DNA of 64,000 bases from Mariannaea sp. PMI_226 (Eukaryota; Ascomycota; Sordariomycetes; Hypocreales; Nectriaceae): positions 1 to 64,000 of the forward strand of contig JANFOG010000022.1 of assembly GCA_024336345.1 (NCBI GenBank), in the 5' to 3' direction. A model generated the notes under the pieces. The model made no database searches. It saw only the letters and a list, made by a program, of their open reading frames with translations, and was not told the origin of the DNA. The position numbers and the translations under genes were made by a program. The stretch's first letter is position 1. The number at the start of each line of letters is the position of its first letter. Shown piece after piece: positions 35,137 through 47,224 of this stretch.

Positions 35137-37403
35137 ATGCCCATTATGGGCGACACAGATTTGGGCAAAAATATCGACCAGGAAGCACAGGCCCTCGGGA
35201 CCTGTGCCTCTCGTGAGAAAAGATTTCAAAATGACGGTGTGCATCTTGAACCTAGGTAAGCCACAAGTAAACACCCATCCCAAGGAACCATGCCTCAGCC
35301 GTTAAGCTAGCACTAACACGATGCCCTTTCTCCGTATCGCAGCCGTTGGTGGTTCCTCTCATCGGCGTTCCCCATGATCGCAGGGACTCTCGGTCCTGTG
35401 GCTTCAGCGTTTAGCATATGTGCGCTAGTTCAGCCATGGCGACAGCATCTCGTTCCCGGAGGGGATGTCCAGGAATCCCCTTTCGTCGCCAACCCATCCT
35501 GGTTTGCCACCCAAAGATTATTCTGATGAATGCCTAGAGCGTCTTTTCTCTGATATATGCTACTATAGGTTGACGATTGCCAATGCCATCCAGCTTGCTA
35601 TCGCCGTCACCTCCAATATGTTTCTACTCCTCAACCTGGCAAGAAGAGTTCGCTTTAGTCTGGCACAACCCATAACAATAGTCGGATGGTACTACACAAA
35701 AACTCCATGAAATAGGGGCATACTCCTAACGTAAGATGAACAGGTACATCTCAGCTATATGCCGCATCTCTCTAAGCGTTACTGCCACAGGGCCGCTCCT
35801 CAAAGACATGAAGTTTCCCGAAAACGAGTTCATCTGGTCCCAGGCATTTTACTATGGCATATGGGCGGCTATCCTCTACTTCCTCGATGCTTCTCTGATG
35901 GCCATGACTTTCTGGGGTGCTTCATCCGGTCAGTACGCGAAGGACTTTATGCTAACCTTTAGTCAACGCACCCTAATGTTGCAGACCATTATGTTCCTAT
36001 TGTACCTTCTTCTTGGCGCCCGTGTTTTCTCTGCAGTCGAAGGCTGGAACTACCTCGATGCCGTGTACTGGGCAGACGTTACTCTCTTTACAGTCGGCTT
36101 TGGTGATTACGCCCCTACAACTACCCTTGGACAAGCTCTCTTGATCCCATACGCCCTCTTTGGTATTATCAGTCTTGGTTTGGTCATCAACTCAGTCAGG
36201 AGCCTAATCCTTGAGCGCGAAAGACCCCACTTCGCAGCCCGGATGGAGGAGAAGACGCGACGCAGGATGGTCCGGACCATAACACGCAAGGGTGACGATG
36301 AAATCCTCAACCCCATCCGCGTAGAGTCTGAAATCTCTCGCACACAATCAGTCAAAATTCCAGCAACCGAGTTTGAACGCCGCAGGGCGGAATTTGCTCT
36401 AATGCGCAAGATACAAGACCAATCTGCATCTCGCAGAAGATGGATGGCCATGAGCATCTCTACTAGCTCTTGGCTCGTTCTATGGCTAGTAGGTGCGGTT
36501 ATCTTTGAGAAATCTGAGAAGCCCTATCAAGACTGGTCGTACTTTGACTCTTTCTATTTCTGCTTCGAGGCCTGGACTACTATAGGATACGGTGATCTCT
36601 CCCCTATATCCAATGCAGGCAAATCCTTCTTTGTCTTTTGGTCTCTCTTAGCCCTGCCTACTATGACGGTGCTTATCTCACAGGCTAGTGATACTGTGGT
36701 CAAGTTGATCCGAAATGGTACCCTCCGACTGGGGAATGTCACGATCCTGCCAGGCGACGAAGGTTTCTTCGGTAATATGAAGCACATCATCAGCAAGATT
36801 ACATTCGGCAAGGCCTTCGCAGATTATTTTGACTCTGCATCTCCGGAGCTAGCGGAGTCCTCGAGGAGCATCAATCAACGATCAGAGGGGGGCATGACCG
36901 AGGCCTACGAGCAAACTCTCCAGGACAATGGCGGAGGGTGCCCCAGTGCCTCCGCTGTCGATCATAGGGTTCCACAGAACCGTCACCCACAATGCACTCG
37001 CGCTCCATCCCGAGGATCGCTCTCCTGCCGCCGTAATACCCACGATGAGCTTCCTACGGACCCTGATTTCAACTTCCTTCTTATCTCCGAGATCCAGGTC
37101 ATTGCACCCCATCTCAAAGAATCCAAGCCGCATCGCTACACTTTCGACCAATGGGCCTGGTACCTCAAGCTCATCGGTGAAGACGAGCACAACGCACAGA
37201 CACATCGCAAGGCCAAGCCAAAGGGATCACACCGGGATCCTAACGATGAGGACTCAGATAAGGAGCTGACGTGGTCTTGGGTCGGAAATCGCAGCCCTTT
37301 AATAGGTAGCCAGGAAGAAAGCGAGTGGATTTTGGACAGGTTGATAGATAGGCTCCGGGAGTCGTTATCGGCAGAGAGGAGGCGGCGCTCTCCTGTTGAA
37401 TAA
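35137..37403 (+). CDS. TOK-type two-pore outward-rectifying K+ channel
   Basis: Four exons: 35137-35255, 35343-35501, 35569-35688 and 35744-37403, giving 685 aa. Splicing restores family-like segments such as ASAFSICALVQPWR, NPSWLTIANAIQLAIAVTSN and QPITIVGWYISAIC. Two pore loops carry selectivity filters TVGFGD (residues 249-254) and TIGYGD (412-417), separated by a cytoplasmic linker and flanked by about eight membrane segments. The long charged C-terminus is cytosolic. Fungal TOK channels pass K+ outward across the plasma membrane upon depolarisation and help set membrane potential. The first exon is the least certain, because its start rests on a plausible GTAAGC donor and frame. Confidence 0.88.
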
Positions 37404-38242
37404 CCGTCTTACTGTACCCCGTCTTACTGTATCTCAATTGGCACCACCGGGGTTCCTTTCTCAAGTAGATGCCGTGTTGGGTCATCGTCATTATGTCCCG
37501 ACTGCTGGGAACTTAACGAGCTGTTTTTTCCATATTGGCAGAAGCGATTTCGTATCGGACGAGTGATTCATGTTGCTATCGTGGCGTAGACGCTTGTCGC
37601 TTAGGAACGTTGAGTGGTTACAACATACATGCAGGGGCGGTGGCTGTGCTGTTAAACGTGCGCTCGGTCTATGAGGTTGTGATCTTCGCTCGACGCAGCG
37701 ACAGCAGACACAAGCGTGAAGGATTTACATGGATTTAAAACAAACGAGCCTAAAACAAGTTTTGAAAGTGAATACAAGAACAAGAAAGAAATGGCCGAAT
37801 TTTTTTTTTTTTTAGTCACGGCTCTGTGCGCTCCGTTTCCATTAGCTCCCCTCCATTCCATCTGGCTCTTATCGCCCCCCTCACCGAGGTATAATAAACT
37901 TTAGCCCACATGATGGGTGACTAGCTAACAGTGACCGAATATCATACCACTGGTTCTTCAAGGTTCTGATTGAGGACCGGTCTAGACCTTTACTGTGACA
38001 TTCTATTTCCATAGAGCTGGGTGACGATGCACGACGCCAGGATTTTTTATTTTCAAGCTGCGAGAGCTAGCCCACTCCCCATTCCAGCACCACGTTATTT
38101 AGCCATTATATCAGGTCGACATTTGGTCCCACCGTGTTAGCTTGAATGAAATACTTCAATGCTATCTTCTCTTTTGATCACTTCTAATTACTTGCCCACT
38201 TGGAATCAATACAGACAGTTTCTGCCCCAAATCAACGACGAC
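37404..38242. other. Intergenic, no gene seen
   Basis: Terminator side of the K+ channel gene and upstream region of the small protein gene. It contains a run of 16 T at 37799-37814. No frame here resembles a gene. Confidence 0.5.
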
Positions 38243-38681
38243 ATGGCCGCTAGGGAGCTGCTAGTCGTGATCCTGAATCACACCAATGAAGAGCTTAACC
38301 TCGAGCCCGGCTTCCCGAGTCTTGAACACGGTCAAATTATGGACACGCCAGACTCACAGCCACCGCAGGAGATCCTGGCGGGGGAGAGTGGTTTGCTGCG
38401 CTGCAAGTCGCACCGCGTGGGTATGGGGGTTGAGGGGTCCGTCAGGTACCGCATCATCGGCTTTGAAGGGAGAAACACGGTGACTTTCGTATGGAACGTT
38501 CATTATCTGGGGCAAAACAAGTTTGATGCCGCTTGCGCGGTCGACAGTTTCAAGGTCAGAGTCTTGGGTGGGCAGGGAAGTCAGGCTGTTGTTGTCTTCG
38601 TATTCGGTAAGTTTACTTCGATGGCAGTGCATTAAGAAACATATGTTCTGACAGCTCTGATCAGAACCGGCAAATCTCTAA
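38243..38681 (+). CDS. Small aegerolysin / crystal-ET79-like beta-sandwich protein
   Basis: Two exons, 38243-38606 and 38665-38681, with a 58-bp intron (GTAAGT, branch-like CTGAC, CAG) give 126 aa. An upstream in-frame ATG at 38159 would add 28 residues. The order of features fits small aegerolysin-like or ET79-like proteins: an N-terminal ELLVVILNHTNEEL strand, a middle with a Pro-Pro and a Gly-Glu-Ser-Gly turn, then VEGSVRYRI, VTFVWNVHYLGQNKFDA and a final strand. Members bind lipids or act as pore-former partners. Function here is unproven and no secretion signal is visible. Family assignment is by pattern only. Confidence 0.55.
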
Positions 38682-40079
38682 TAGGTTACATTATGGTGCA
38701 CTGGTAGTGGCATCTAAGTGTCTTTAAGGAAAATGACTTGCACCAAACCCCATTGTCCCACTGCCCACCAGGCTCTCTGGTCAACTCTCAACCTGCAAAT
38801 GCTGTTCAATGGGGTGTAGCTGAAAGGGGCCACGGAATGTACTTTCATGTTTTCAAAAATGGTCTGACCTAATTGTGAGCCGTTGCACAAGCCATTGTTC
38901 CAGGACTGCGAACCTTAACCTTGGTAGGGGTAGCAAGCTTCGGATGTAACTGTCATTCAGGAATGAGAGGACTTCGTGCAATTCCTTCTCTATTCCCATA
39001 TTGGCGTGACTCCTTTTTTGCCACCATTATGGGTGTCATCAACAGACGGAATTCTTCAATTATGTTACAGTTACACCAGGTCCGCGGATCGAAAGTCTTG
39101 TAGCTGATCGGAGATGGAATATTATGTGTGCTATTCATGCCACGCCTTTAATCTTTGGGCAAAGATGTCGGTTGGATAAGTCAGAATTACGGTTTATATG
39201 AGAACTACTTAGGCGTAGAAGCTTCTTTCTTGAGATAATATAGTGAGGCTTGCGAGAGCTATAACTATATACCGGTAGCCAAAATCCTCTAGGATCTCTA
39301 TAATCCGTGACAATATCTCCTTCGTCGGTTGGCAACCGCAGAACTCTAAAGTGTGCGAATGAAAAAGGGCTGATTTATTATATATTGGGGTTAATTGTGT
39401 GTCTTGATTGGCTGTTACAAAGCCCCAAAAGCAAATTTAACCAAATCAGCAAACAACTTCTCGAGCGGAAATTGTCTCCGGTGTACATCCATGAATTTCA
39501 CCATGGTGTAACGGTGAAGTAACGTCGCAATAGCTTACTTGGGTGCTTCAATGCTATCCTCGACTACCGTAAAGGGGAGATTTCCAAACTTAGAATCATG
39601 CACCGTAACTTCTTAGGATGTTATCACAAAAGACTGTCTCCGGAGCTGCACCTCTGCAGAAAACGCCTACATTAACCAGTCTTAACCGAACTGCAGTAGA
39701 GTTTCTTCTCCAACACCACTTTGATCCTTGTAGAGTTCCTTTCCCCATACAGGGGTAGAGTTCGTTTTTGTGCTATCCAATTAAGCCCGATTACATAGTA
39801 CAGTAATTGCTTTTGGCGACTAATAGGTACGCGCCCGGGCGCGCATATATCCAGGCGCCATTGGCGCATCCGGGTGCCCAAATTATATCAGCAGTCATCC
39901 CCCACGCTGGCCCCACGCTCCACCTTCAGCGCTTTCGAGTGTGATTTCAGTGCCTAAGTCTTCTAATGAGGAGTACTTAGAGGCAAGAGTAGACCCATTC
40001 TTTGATCACTGCATTCAGTACGACAATGGACCCTATGGAATTTCAGTATAGCTCTATGCTTGGACTACAATACACTGCT
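38682..40079. other. Intergenic, nothing coding recognised
   Basis: No gene seen. Near 39830-39867 lie GC-rich palindromes in an otherwise AT-richer context: CGCGCCCGGGCGCG (39830-39843) and GCGCC-ATT-GGCGC. They sit just downstream of the MULE remnant and could belong to it. Confidence 0.4.
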
Positions 40080-41600
40080 CTACCTCACCCCTTGCTGAGT
40101 GTAAGGCTTCTTGCTCCGTGCTGTCCTTTTCTATTCTTCGCCATATCTTTCATGCCTCTTCTCTTATTAGGCAAAGGGTCATTTCCTATCTCCCTAACAA
40201 TTTGGGCTTCAATGCGCTCATCTTCTGCTTTGCTCCAATCCAAATATGCCATCATTTCTTCTTTCGTCCATTCTCTTGACCCCGTTGAAGTGATGCAACG
40301 CTTAGACAACTGCTTGTAGTTTAAAACGCCACTCATAGCTCTGCTTATCGTATCTTTGCGGAAGCCTCATTGCCTTGCGATGTTGCTGGTTGGTCTTGAT
40401 GTTGCCCGCGGGCTGTGCCGCATACCATATGCTTCTTGAGGCAACATATCTTTTGTATATAGCTTCTGGGGAGTCATACCGTAGTGGCGATTGCGAAGGG
40501 GGATCGTGCAATAGAGACACCTCAACAGCTTGAGGTTCTTCGCTCTCAGGTTCGGACAGTGTGCCACCAACGCAGTCTGATACATCAAGAGAGCGAGGGT
40601 GAATATATGGATTCGATATAGGAGGTGTGCAGGAAAGCGCTGGGCAGGCCGCAGAGAGTGGCCGCCGGTTGGATTGCGCAGTGACTTCCTCCATTGCATC
40701 AAACAAAGGCGCACGTGTCATTGAAGGGCTTTCCATTGCATCACTCCAAACAGAAACCGGGTCCAGCTCTGAAGTTGCGCCCAAGCGTGGGACAGTGTTG
40801 GAATAGGGAATCCGACCCTCAAGGTGGCTGGGACACCAGAGCTATTGTATATATATATTACCAGTATCCCCAATCAGATAGTTCCTCAATCAATGATCTT
40901 TACTTGCATTCTATCTTACGTTTCACTTCAACAGACAGGGCCTGATACCTCGTCTGCTTGTGTGAGCATAATCCTGGAACCACAGCGGGCATTTGGTATG
41001 GTCAACTGTATGGCATCTGCTGCATGTACTAGGAGCTCTCCTTCCACTCTCGACACTCTCGAATCCGGAGGTTCGCGCCTGATGCTCGTCACCGGTTGAA
41101 GGGTGTGGGAACACGGCAGCCCATGCGAGGATGTGAATGTCTGACTGCAAGGAGCTTGATGTGACTTCTGGTGTAACTGCCGCTGCTCTTGTACCTTGCG
41201 TAAAGCATGGCGCGAAACCCATCCTCGTACTGCCTCGAACAACACTCCTGAAACATCAAGAGTTGTTCGCAGTTGCTGAGAAACACGCACATATCTAAGT
41301 TCCTTGAGTTGGTTCGCGATAGCTTGTTTTATTGCCTGCCATACGTCGAAAAGGTCGAACGTGAGCAAGCATATCATTAGTTCCATCCGGTGTCGGGTGC
41401 GGTAGGCCACCTACCATGGGGTACCCACGTTGTCAAAGTGCAGGTGCTCGTCCACCCATGCCTTTATAATTATCTCTTCGTGCAGTTCGAGCCAGTACAT
41501 CTTGATGTATCCCACTGACTTGAGGTGTTTATCACTATACTTAAGCTCAAACTTGGGCGGGCGCTCTTGAAATGCCTTCTCGTTTGGAGAAGCCACAATT
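40080..41600 (-). pseudogene. MULE (Hop-like Mutator family) transposase remnant with C-terminal region
   Basis: Minus-strand pieces in changing frames: FELKYSDKHLKSVGYIKMYW, then IIIKAWVDEHLHFDNV (41596-41411). Next comes DLFDVWQAIKQAIANQLKEL, SRHALRKVQEQRQLHQKSHQ and a SWIM-like CSQTFTSSHGLPCSHTL (41410-40928). After a gap, 40784-40085 encodes a Ser/Pro-rich part and, across a one-base frameshift near 40330, a conserved-looking domain (RYDKQSYEWR, then LSKRCITSTGSREWTKEEMM and AYLDWSKAEDERIEAQ). The catalytic N-terminal half is missing. Whether the last part belonged to the same protein is an inference. Confidence 0.65.
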
Positions 41601-42148
41601 GAGAGCTAAAATGCGTAGAAGCTGTCTAGGGGCTCATCGATGCCGTGTGGGAGGCACTGCAGCCCCGCGCGGGAGGCACTTCAATACTTCAGACCGGTGG
41701 AAGACGGAAAGCTCACAAAGTCTAAAGGACAACCTTTTGCGGTGTTGACTTTGAGGCGTCATTGTGGCCACTGTTTTTCTTTTTTATTATTGTGCCGCCC
41801 TTCTCCGCCCCCTTCCAACCCCCCCTTTCCTCCAAATACGAAACCTAACTGATTGAATGTTTGACCTCTGAGATATCAGGCGGGATTTGACTAGCAGTGC
41901 CCCTCGATCGCTGCGGAATGATACATGCTTCAAACAGATGCCTCAGGTAGACCTAGGGAACACATTTGCAGCCAGCGAATGGCTTGACGGTTTGTTGGCT
42001 TTCAATCTGGGGGAACCTGGATGCTGTTGAAAGGCTGCGTTTATGATTTCCACCCTGAACTCCCTCATCCTCATCATTCAGAGAAGATAGGGAGGGGACA
42101 AACATCCGCCGAACCCGCATTCCAGCTCTAATCGTCTACCAGTTCGCC
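41601..42148. promoter_or_regulatory. Upstream region of the phospholipase gene
   Basis: No coding frame. CT-rich stretches (41760-41845) suggest a promoter. The word GGGAGGCACT is repeated at 41648 and 41670. No specific site assigned. Confidence 0.35.
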
Positions 42149-44239
42149 ATGATGTTGATTCATAATCAGCTAACCCTGGCAACAACGCTGCTTCAACTAC
42201 TCGTCAGTCTGTGCACGTTTCGGTATCCCATGAGGAATTTTGCGCTAACCAGAACACATAGCTGTGACACAGGCCTCTGCAGAGGATGATCAGCCGTGGT
42301 GTCTCAAGCAAAGAGCCGCAGCGGTCGCGCCAGACGGCTACGCTCCAGCGGCAGTCCCATGCCCCAAAACGAGACCATCAATTCGGACGGCGACAGGCCT
42401 ATCACCCAATGAAACAGAATGGCTTCCGCTACGCGGGAACCAGACCATTCCAGTGCTGAAGGCCGTGCTCAGTCAGGCGGGCATCAGCGGCTTTGACACT
42501 AACTCGTACATCGATAATCTCACCTCCAATAACGATCGTATGCCTCGAATTGGCATTGCCATCTCTGGCGGAGGTTACAGGGCACTGATGAACGGCGCCG
42601 GTGCCCTCTCGGCGTTTGACAATCGAACCGCGAATTCGACTACCGACGGCAAACTGGGTGGTCTGCTTCAAGCAACGACGTATCTCAGCGGCTTGTCTGG
42701 CGGTAGTTGGCTGGTGGGGAAGCCTCTATCTGCAGAACTTCACATCCGTGGACTCGATCATCTTTGCGACAAACGGCTTCCTGAGCACGCTTTGGCAGTT
42801 CCAAAATTCCATCTTTGAAGGTTCGTCAGCTTTGTCCCAGCCCTCGCAGTGAACATGTGCCCACTCTGATTCACTACAGGACCTGAAGGTCTGTCTACGA
42901 CAAAGTATTATCGTGAGCTAAATCAGACCGTCAAGGACAAAGTCGATGCTGGATTCAACAAAACCATCACGGACTACTGGGGGAGGGCCTTATCGTACCA
43001 GCTAGTCAACGCCAGTGACGGAGGGCCCGGTATGATTGATGCTCAAAATCATTCCAGTACGTGAAGGGTAAGCTAACCTCGGCCGTAGCATACACGTTCT
43101 CGTCCATTGCGGAGGATAGTGATTTCACACGGGCTGTTGCACCAATGCCCCTCATCGTCGCGGTGGAGAGACCCTTCGGACAACTTCTGATTCCGTCCAA
43201 CTCTACTGTATTCGAGTTCAACCCTTGGGAGATGGGGTCATACGATTCAGGCATCTCTGCCTTTGCGCCGCTGAAGTACATCGGCTCAAACTTTTCCGAT
43301 GGGACGCTTGCCAAAGATGAGAGATGCATCGCTGGCTTTGACAACGCCGGCTTTGTCATGGGGACATCTTCGTCTCTGTTCAACCAAGCGTTCCTGCTGA
43401 TTAGTCAGGTGTCAGGTGTTCCAGGTTTTCTGGTGGGTGCTATAAACAACACATTGGAGGATATTGGGGAAGAAAACAGAGACATTGCGAGCTGGCCCAA
43501 TCCTTTCTACCGGTTCAATCCAGACAACAATACGAGTGCCAACACCACCATTCTCACACTTGTCGATGGTGGCGAGGACTTGCAAAATATTCCTCTGCAC
43601 CCGCTCATTCTCCCCGAGCGGCAGGTCGATGTCATCTTCGCCGTGGACGGATCGGCCGATACAACGCTCGCATGGCCAAACGGGACTGCTCTCTTCGCGA
43701 CGTACAACAGGTCAAAGGACAGTGCCGCAACCAGCAGCTTTGACTTTCCACGAGTCCCAGACCAGAACACATTCATCAACCTGGGCCTCAATAAACGACC
43801 GACCTTTTTTGGGTGTGACGCCAACTCATCCTCCGGGCCGCTCATTGTCTATCTGCCAAATGCGCCATATTCCTATTACTCCAACTTCTCAACATTTGAC
43901 ATGGACTATAGCATTGAAGAGCGAGATGAGGTCATACGCAACGGGTACAATGTTGCAACCATGGGCAATGGCACTGTGGACTCTGACTGGCCCACGTGTG
44001 TAGCATGCGCCATCTTGTCTCGCAGCTTCGCCCGCACGAAGACGGACATACCCCAAACGTGTGCATCGTGCTTTTCGAGCTTTTGCTGGAACGGGACGTC
44101 CAACTCAACCACGCCAGCTACATATGAGCCAGCGCAGATACTCGAAAGCGAAAGTGGCGCGGAGAAGTCGGCCGCTGGGATGCGTAGCTTGGGAACCTGC
44201 AGCTTGGTGGCTTTGGCTGTGTTGTTTGTGATGACGTGA
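42149..44239 (+). CDS. Phospholipase B / lysophospholipase, GPI-anchored type, with a one-base frameshift
   Basis: Exons 42149-42206, 42262-42820, 42880-43029 and 43089-44239 give about 638 aa if one extra base is ignored. A signal peptide ([19 protein letters not shown]) is followed by the PLB domain: SGGGYRA oxyanion region, GLSGGS nucleophile motif, GGPAYTFSSI, and [16 protein letters not shown] with the catalytic Asp. Many N-glycosylation sites occur, and a hydrophobic C-terminus ([13 protein letters not shown]) suggests a GPI anchor. The enzyme removes acyl chains from (lyso)phospholipids at the cell surface. In the G run 42716-42719 one G is in excess: the frame shifts right after SGGSWLVG, and the unshifted product would end at 42818. 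It is either a recent pseudogene or a sequence error. Confidence 0.85.
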
Positions 44240-44479
44240 GCCATGCTGAAAACGGAGATCTTGTCAGATATTGAGGTAAAAAAATGTATGATTTCATTGA
44301 TCTGCCTCTCTAGCCTATGGGGGTTCCTGTAGAATTTATGCTCTTCTAATGATTGGGGGCCCAGGAGCCCCAAGCCTGTGGGCGTTATACATTCGTCTCT
44401 CTTTAATAAATCAATCATGTTCATCCCTATTTCAATCAAATTTTATATCTAAAATTTCGATGCAGAGGACCCTAAATCG
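44240..44479. other. 3' flank of the phospholipase gene
   Basis: AT-rich and non-coding; AATAAA-like words near 44405 may serve polyadenylation. The LINE remnant follows. Confidence 0.35.
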
Positions 44480-46010
44480 TCGCCATCGTTTTGATCGCAC
44501 TTCGCCAAATTCGAAAACTTGACGCTCAACAATGACGCGTCATTCGACCAAGAATTTGCCCCCCTTGCGTCGTCCCAGAAGTATGCCACGAGGTGCGTAT
44601 ACCTTCGAACGACTTTATCGCCGCAAGCATCACTTGGAAAACACGGTTTTCAAGCCGATCAAGCAGCTAGGGAGCCGCCACCAAAACTAGAATCGCTCAG
44701 AGTCATTACCCAGGTGTCTAGGATAACCAGTGTCCGAGGACAGCCCACGTCCAAGACTCCGGCGCCAGTCAAACCGAACAGGGAGCCTGCCCAGCAGCCC
44801 GAAGAAAAGGCCCAGGTGCTACGCCAGTCCTTCTTTCCGCCTCCATGTCAAGCGGACCTCTCAGACGTGGAAGGATACATATCCAACCCCAACGGAGTGC
44901 CCGGACATAACCGTAGCTGAGATCGAGAGCGCAGTACGTAAAGCGGCCCAGAACAAAGCCCCTAGCATTGATGGCATCACCAACGGAATATTGCATCAGA
45001 CGCTCGACATTCTGCTTCCAGTGCTCTGCTTGCTCTTCAACGCGTGCCTTCAGCAGGGCTACTGCCCTACGCACTTCAAGGACTCGGTCACCGTTGTCCT
45101 GTGGAAGCCGGGAAAAGACGATTATGCGCAGCCGAAAGCACATAGACCCATTGCCCTCCTCAGTACCCTGGGGAAGGCAATGGAGGCCATCTTTGCCAAC
45201 CGGCTCGCGTATCTCGCCGACGTTCATCAGTTACGTCCCAGCCGGCACACGGGGGGCAGGAAACTCGCCTCGACAGAGCACGCAATGCACTTCCTACTCC
45301 ACCGGATACACGAGGCATGGGCGGAAGGCAAGGTAGCTTCTCTGCTACTGCTTGACGTGTCCGGAGCATACGATAATGTGTCTCGAGAACAGCTTCTCCA
45401 CAACCTCCGGAAACGGCAGGTCAGCCAGAACGTCGTACGCTAGACAGAATCATTCCTAAGTGACAGAACCACCATTCTTAAACTGCAGGAATACACCGCG
45501 CCCTCGGCGCCCATACACCGGGCATCTCTCAGGGATCACCCGTGTCGCACATTCTCTACCTCTTCTACAACGCAGACCTCATCGAGGCATCCAAAACAGA
45601 AGATACAGAGGCAGTCGAGTATATCGACGACGTATCAACCCTGACATTGGCCCCAAGCGCACAACGCAATTGCAAGACCCTCAAGGGCATCCAACAAAAG
45701 GCGGAAGGATAGGCAGCGAAGTATGGGTCCCAGTTCGCCCCAAACAGGCGCTACGAAGCGGCTCTCAGCCCTATCGGCCCTGGCGTCATCTCGACGTGGG
45801 GCACTGGACTTGTCAACCTCCGACAGGTCTATAGAGCAATGATCATACCTCAGATGCTCTATGGATGCTCCGCTTGGCACATCCCCGGCGGCAGCCGCAC
45901 CAGTAGAGGCAGCTCCACGGTGAACGCAGTCAAGGCGGTCCAAAGACGAGCGGCCCAGATAATAACGGATGATGCGCATCAGAACCAGCCCCCTCTATAA
46001 CGACATGGCC
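44480..46010 (+). pseudogene. Tad-type LINE ORF2 reverse transcriptase fragment
   Basis: The frame 44730-45443 holds PDITVAEIESAVRKAAQNKA, PSIDGITNGILHQTLDILLP, HFKDSVTVVLWKPGKDDY, RPIALLSTLGKAMEAIFANR and LLLLDVSGAYDNVSREQLL. After a stop at 45443 and a frame change it continues with TGISQGSPVSHILYLFYNAD and the active-site box VEYIDDVSTL (about 45615-45650), then YGSQFAPNRRYEAAL. Endonuclease and RNase H parts are missing. The GC content is normal, so this copy is not heavily RIP-mutated. Confidence 0.8.
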
Positions 46011-47224
46011 TCAACAGGGGCCAATGTGAAGAGCTCGCCACGAATGGACTTCCAGCACTGTGCTAGGGCTGCTAGTGTACATGAACGAAATCTCGATATT
46101 TGTGAGAACCGTCTTGATCTGCTCACCTTCTAACACAATGCTTTCCTTAAGAAGCTCCATGGCCCCATCCATGTTCTCGCGCAAGAGGAAAACCAGCCAA
46201 TAATGGCCCCAACGTCTTTCCTATCTCCTTCTGAGCTCGCACTGGCTGCTCCGAGTCGCCATCTGCTGGTCGCATACCATTTGACTTTCTGCTCCTGGAT
46301 CTCGCCTACAAGCAAGGGAGATCAGATAGATCCGTCTACCTCGGACATATACATGGCCAACTCAACTTTCTGTCCAGTTGCTGTAGATGTATCCATATAT
46401 ATATCACACGCACTCCTGTGAGTGGTCTTGAGGGATGAGCGGAAGTCATACAATCTTCCCTTCGGGAACATTGGTTTGATGCAGCTAACCACAGCTTCGA
46501 CACGTCGTGGACGGCCCAAATTTTACCATTCTCACATTGCTTATCTAGCTAAACTGATGGGAGCACCGATCGCAGGAACCATTCTCTTGACGGATTGTCC
46601 TCCTTCAGCTCAGCCATCAGGTCAGAGCGCTAGTCACGTAACTCGTCAGTGCCGATATGGTCGAGGCTGACGTGACATAGGCTCGCCATGAGGGCACGTC
46701 CTAGCGTACCTGATATCACATGAGGAAAGGGTCGAAACTAGATTAATGATCATATTCTTGCAAATTACCACAGAGAATGCGTGTTGTAAGTAGAAGAAAC
46801 TCTACGCCTTCTTCTCAGCAACGTGACGTGCAGCTGCATCATCATCAGGTGGACAAGAGCGAGGTGCTAGGTCATCATCAGTGACGCAGTCCATAACAGA
46901 GCCCTTGCAAGGGAAACTTACGCCTGGATGACGTTTATCTAAATATCGACGTTTTGGCTTGAACCTTATTGAGCTGGGCAAGCATGTGAAGTCGCACTGG
47001 CAGGTCCGCTCATAGAGGCCACTGCAAAGCCGCCTCAGTGAAACAACTCAATTGCCGACGCCTTTTCCTCTTCAAGCGTGAGGCTTATATAGGTGGGTGG
47101 CTTGGGTATCCGTCACCCCATTGCTTCCCCATTCTTGAAAGCCTGCTATGCTCGATTGTTTCTCCACAGAACCCAGAGATAGTATTAACACATCGCTTTC
47201 TCGGGTCCCACCACCACTAGAATA
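46011..47224. other. Unassigned intergenic stretch
   Basis: Short protein-like runs occur on both strands (for example minus 46315-46130, KVKWYATSRWRLGAASAS), but there is no continuous gene or known domain. It may contain further transposon debris. Confidence 0.35.

Noticed and set aside
43464..44003. 179-residue plus-strand frame and 43906-44439 minus-strand frame
   Set aside because: Shadows of the long last exon of the phospholipase gene.
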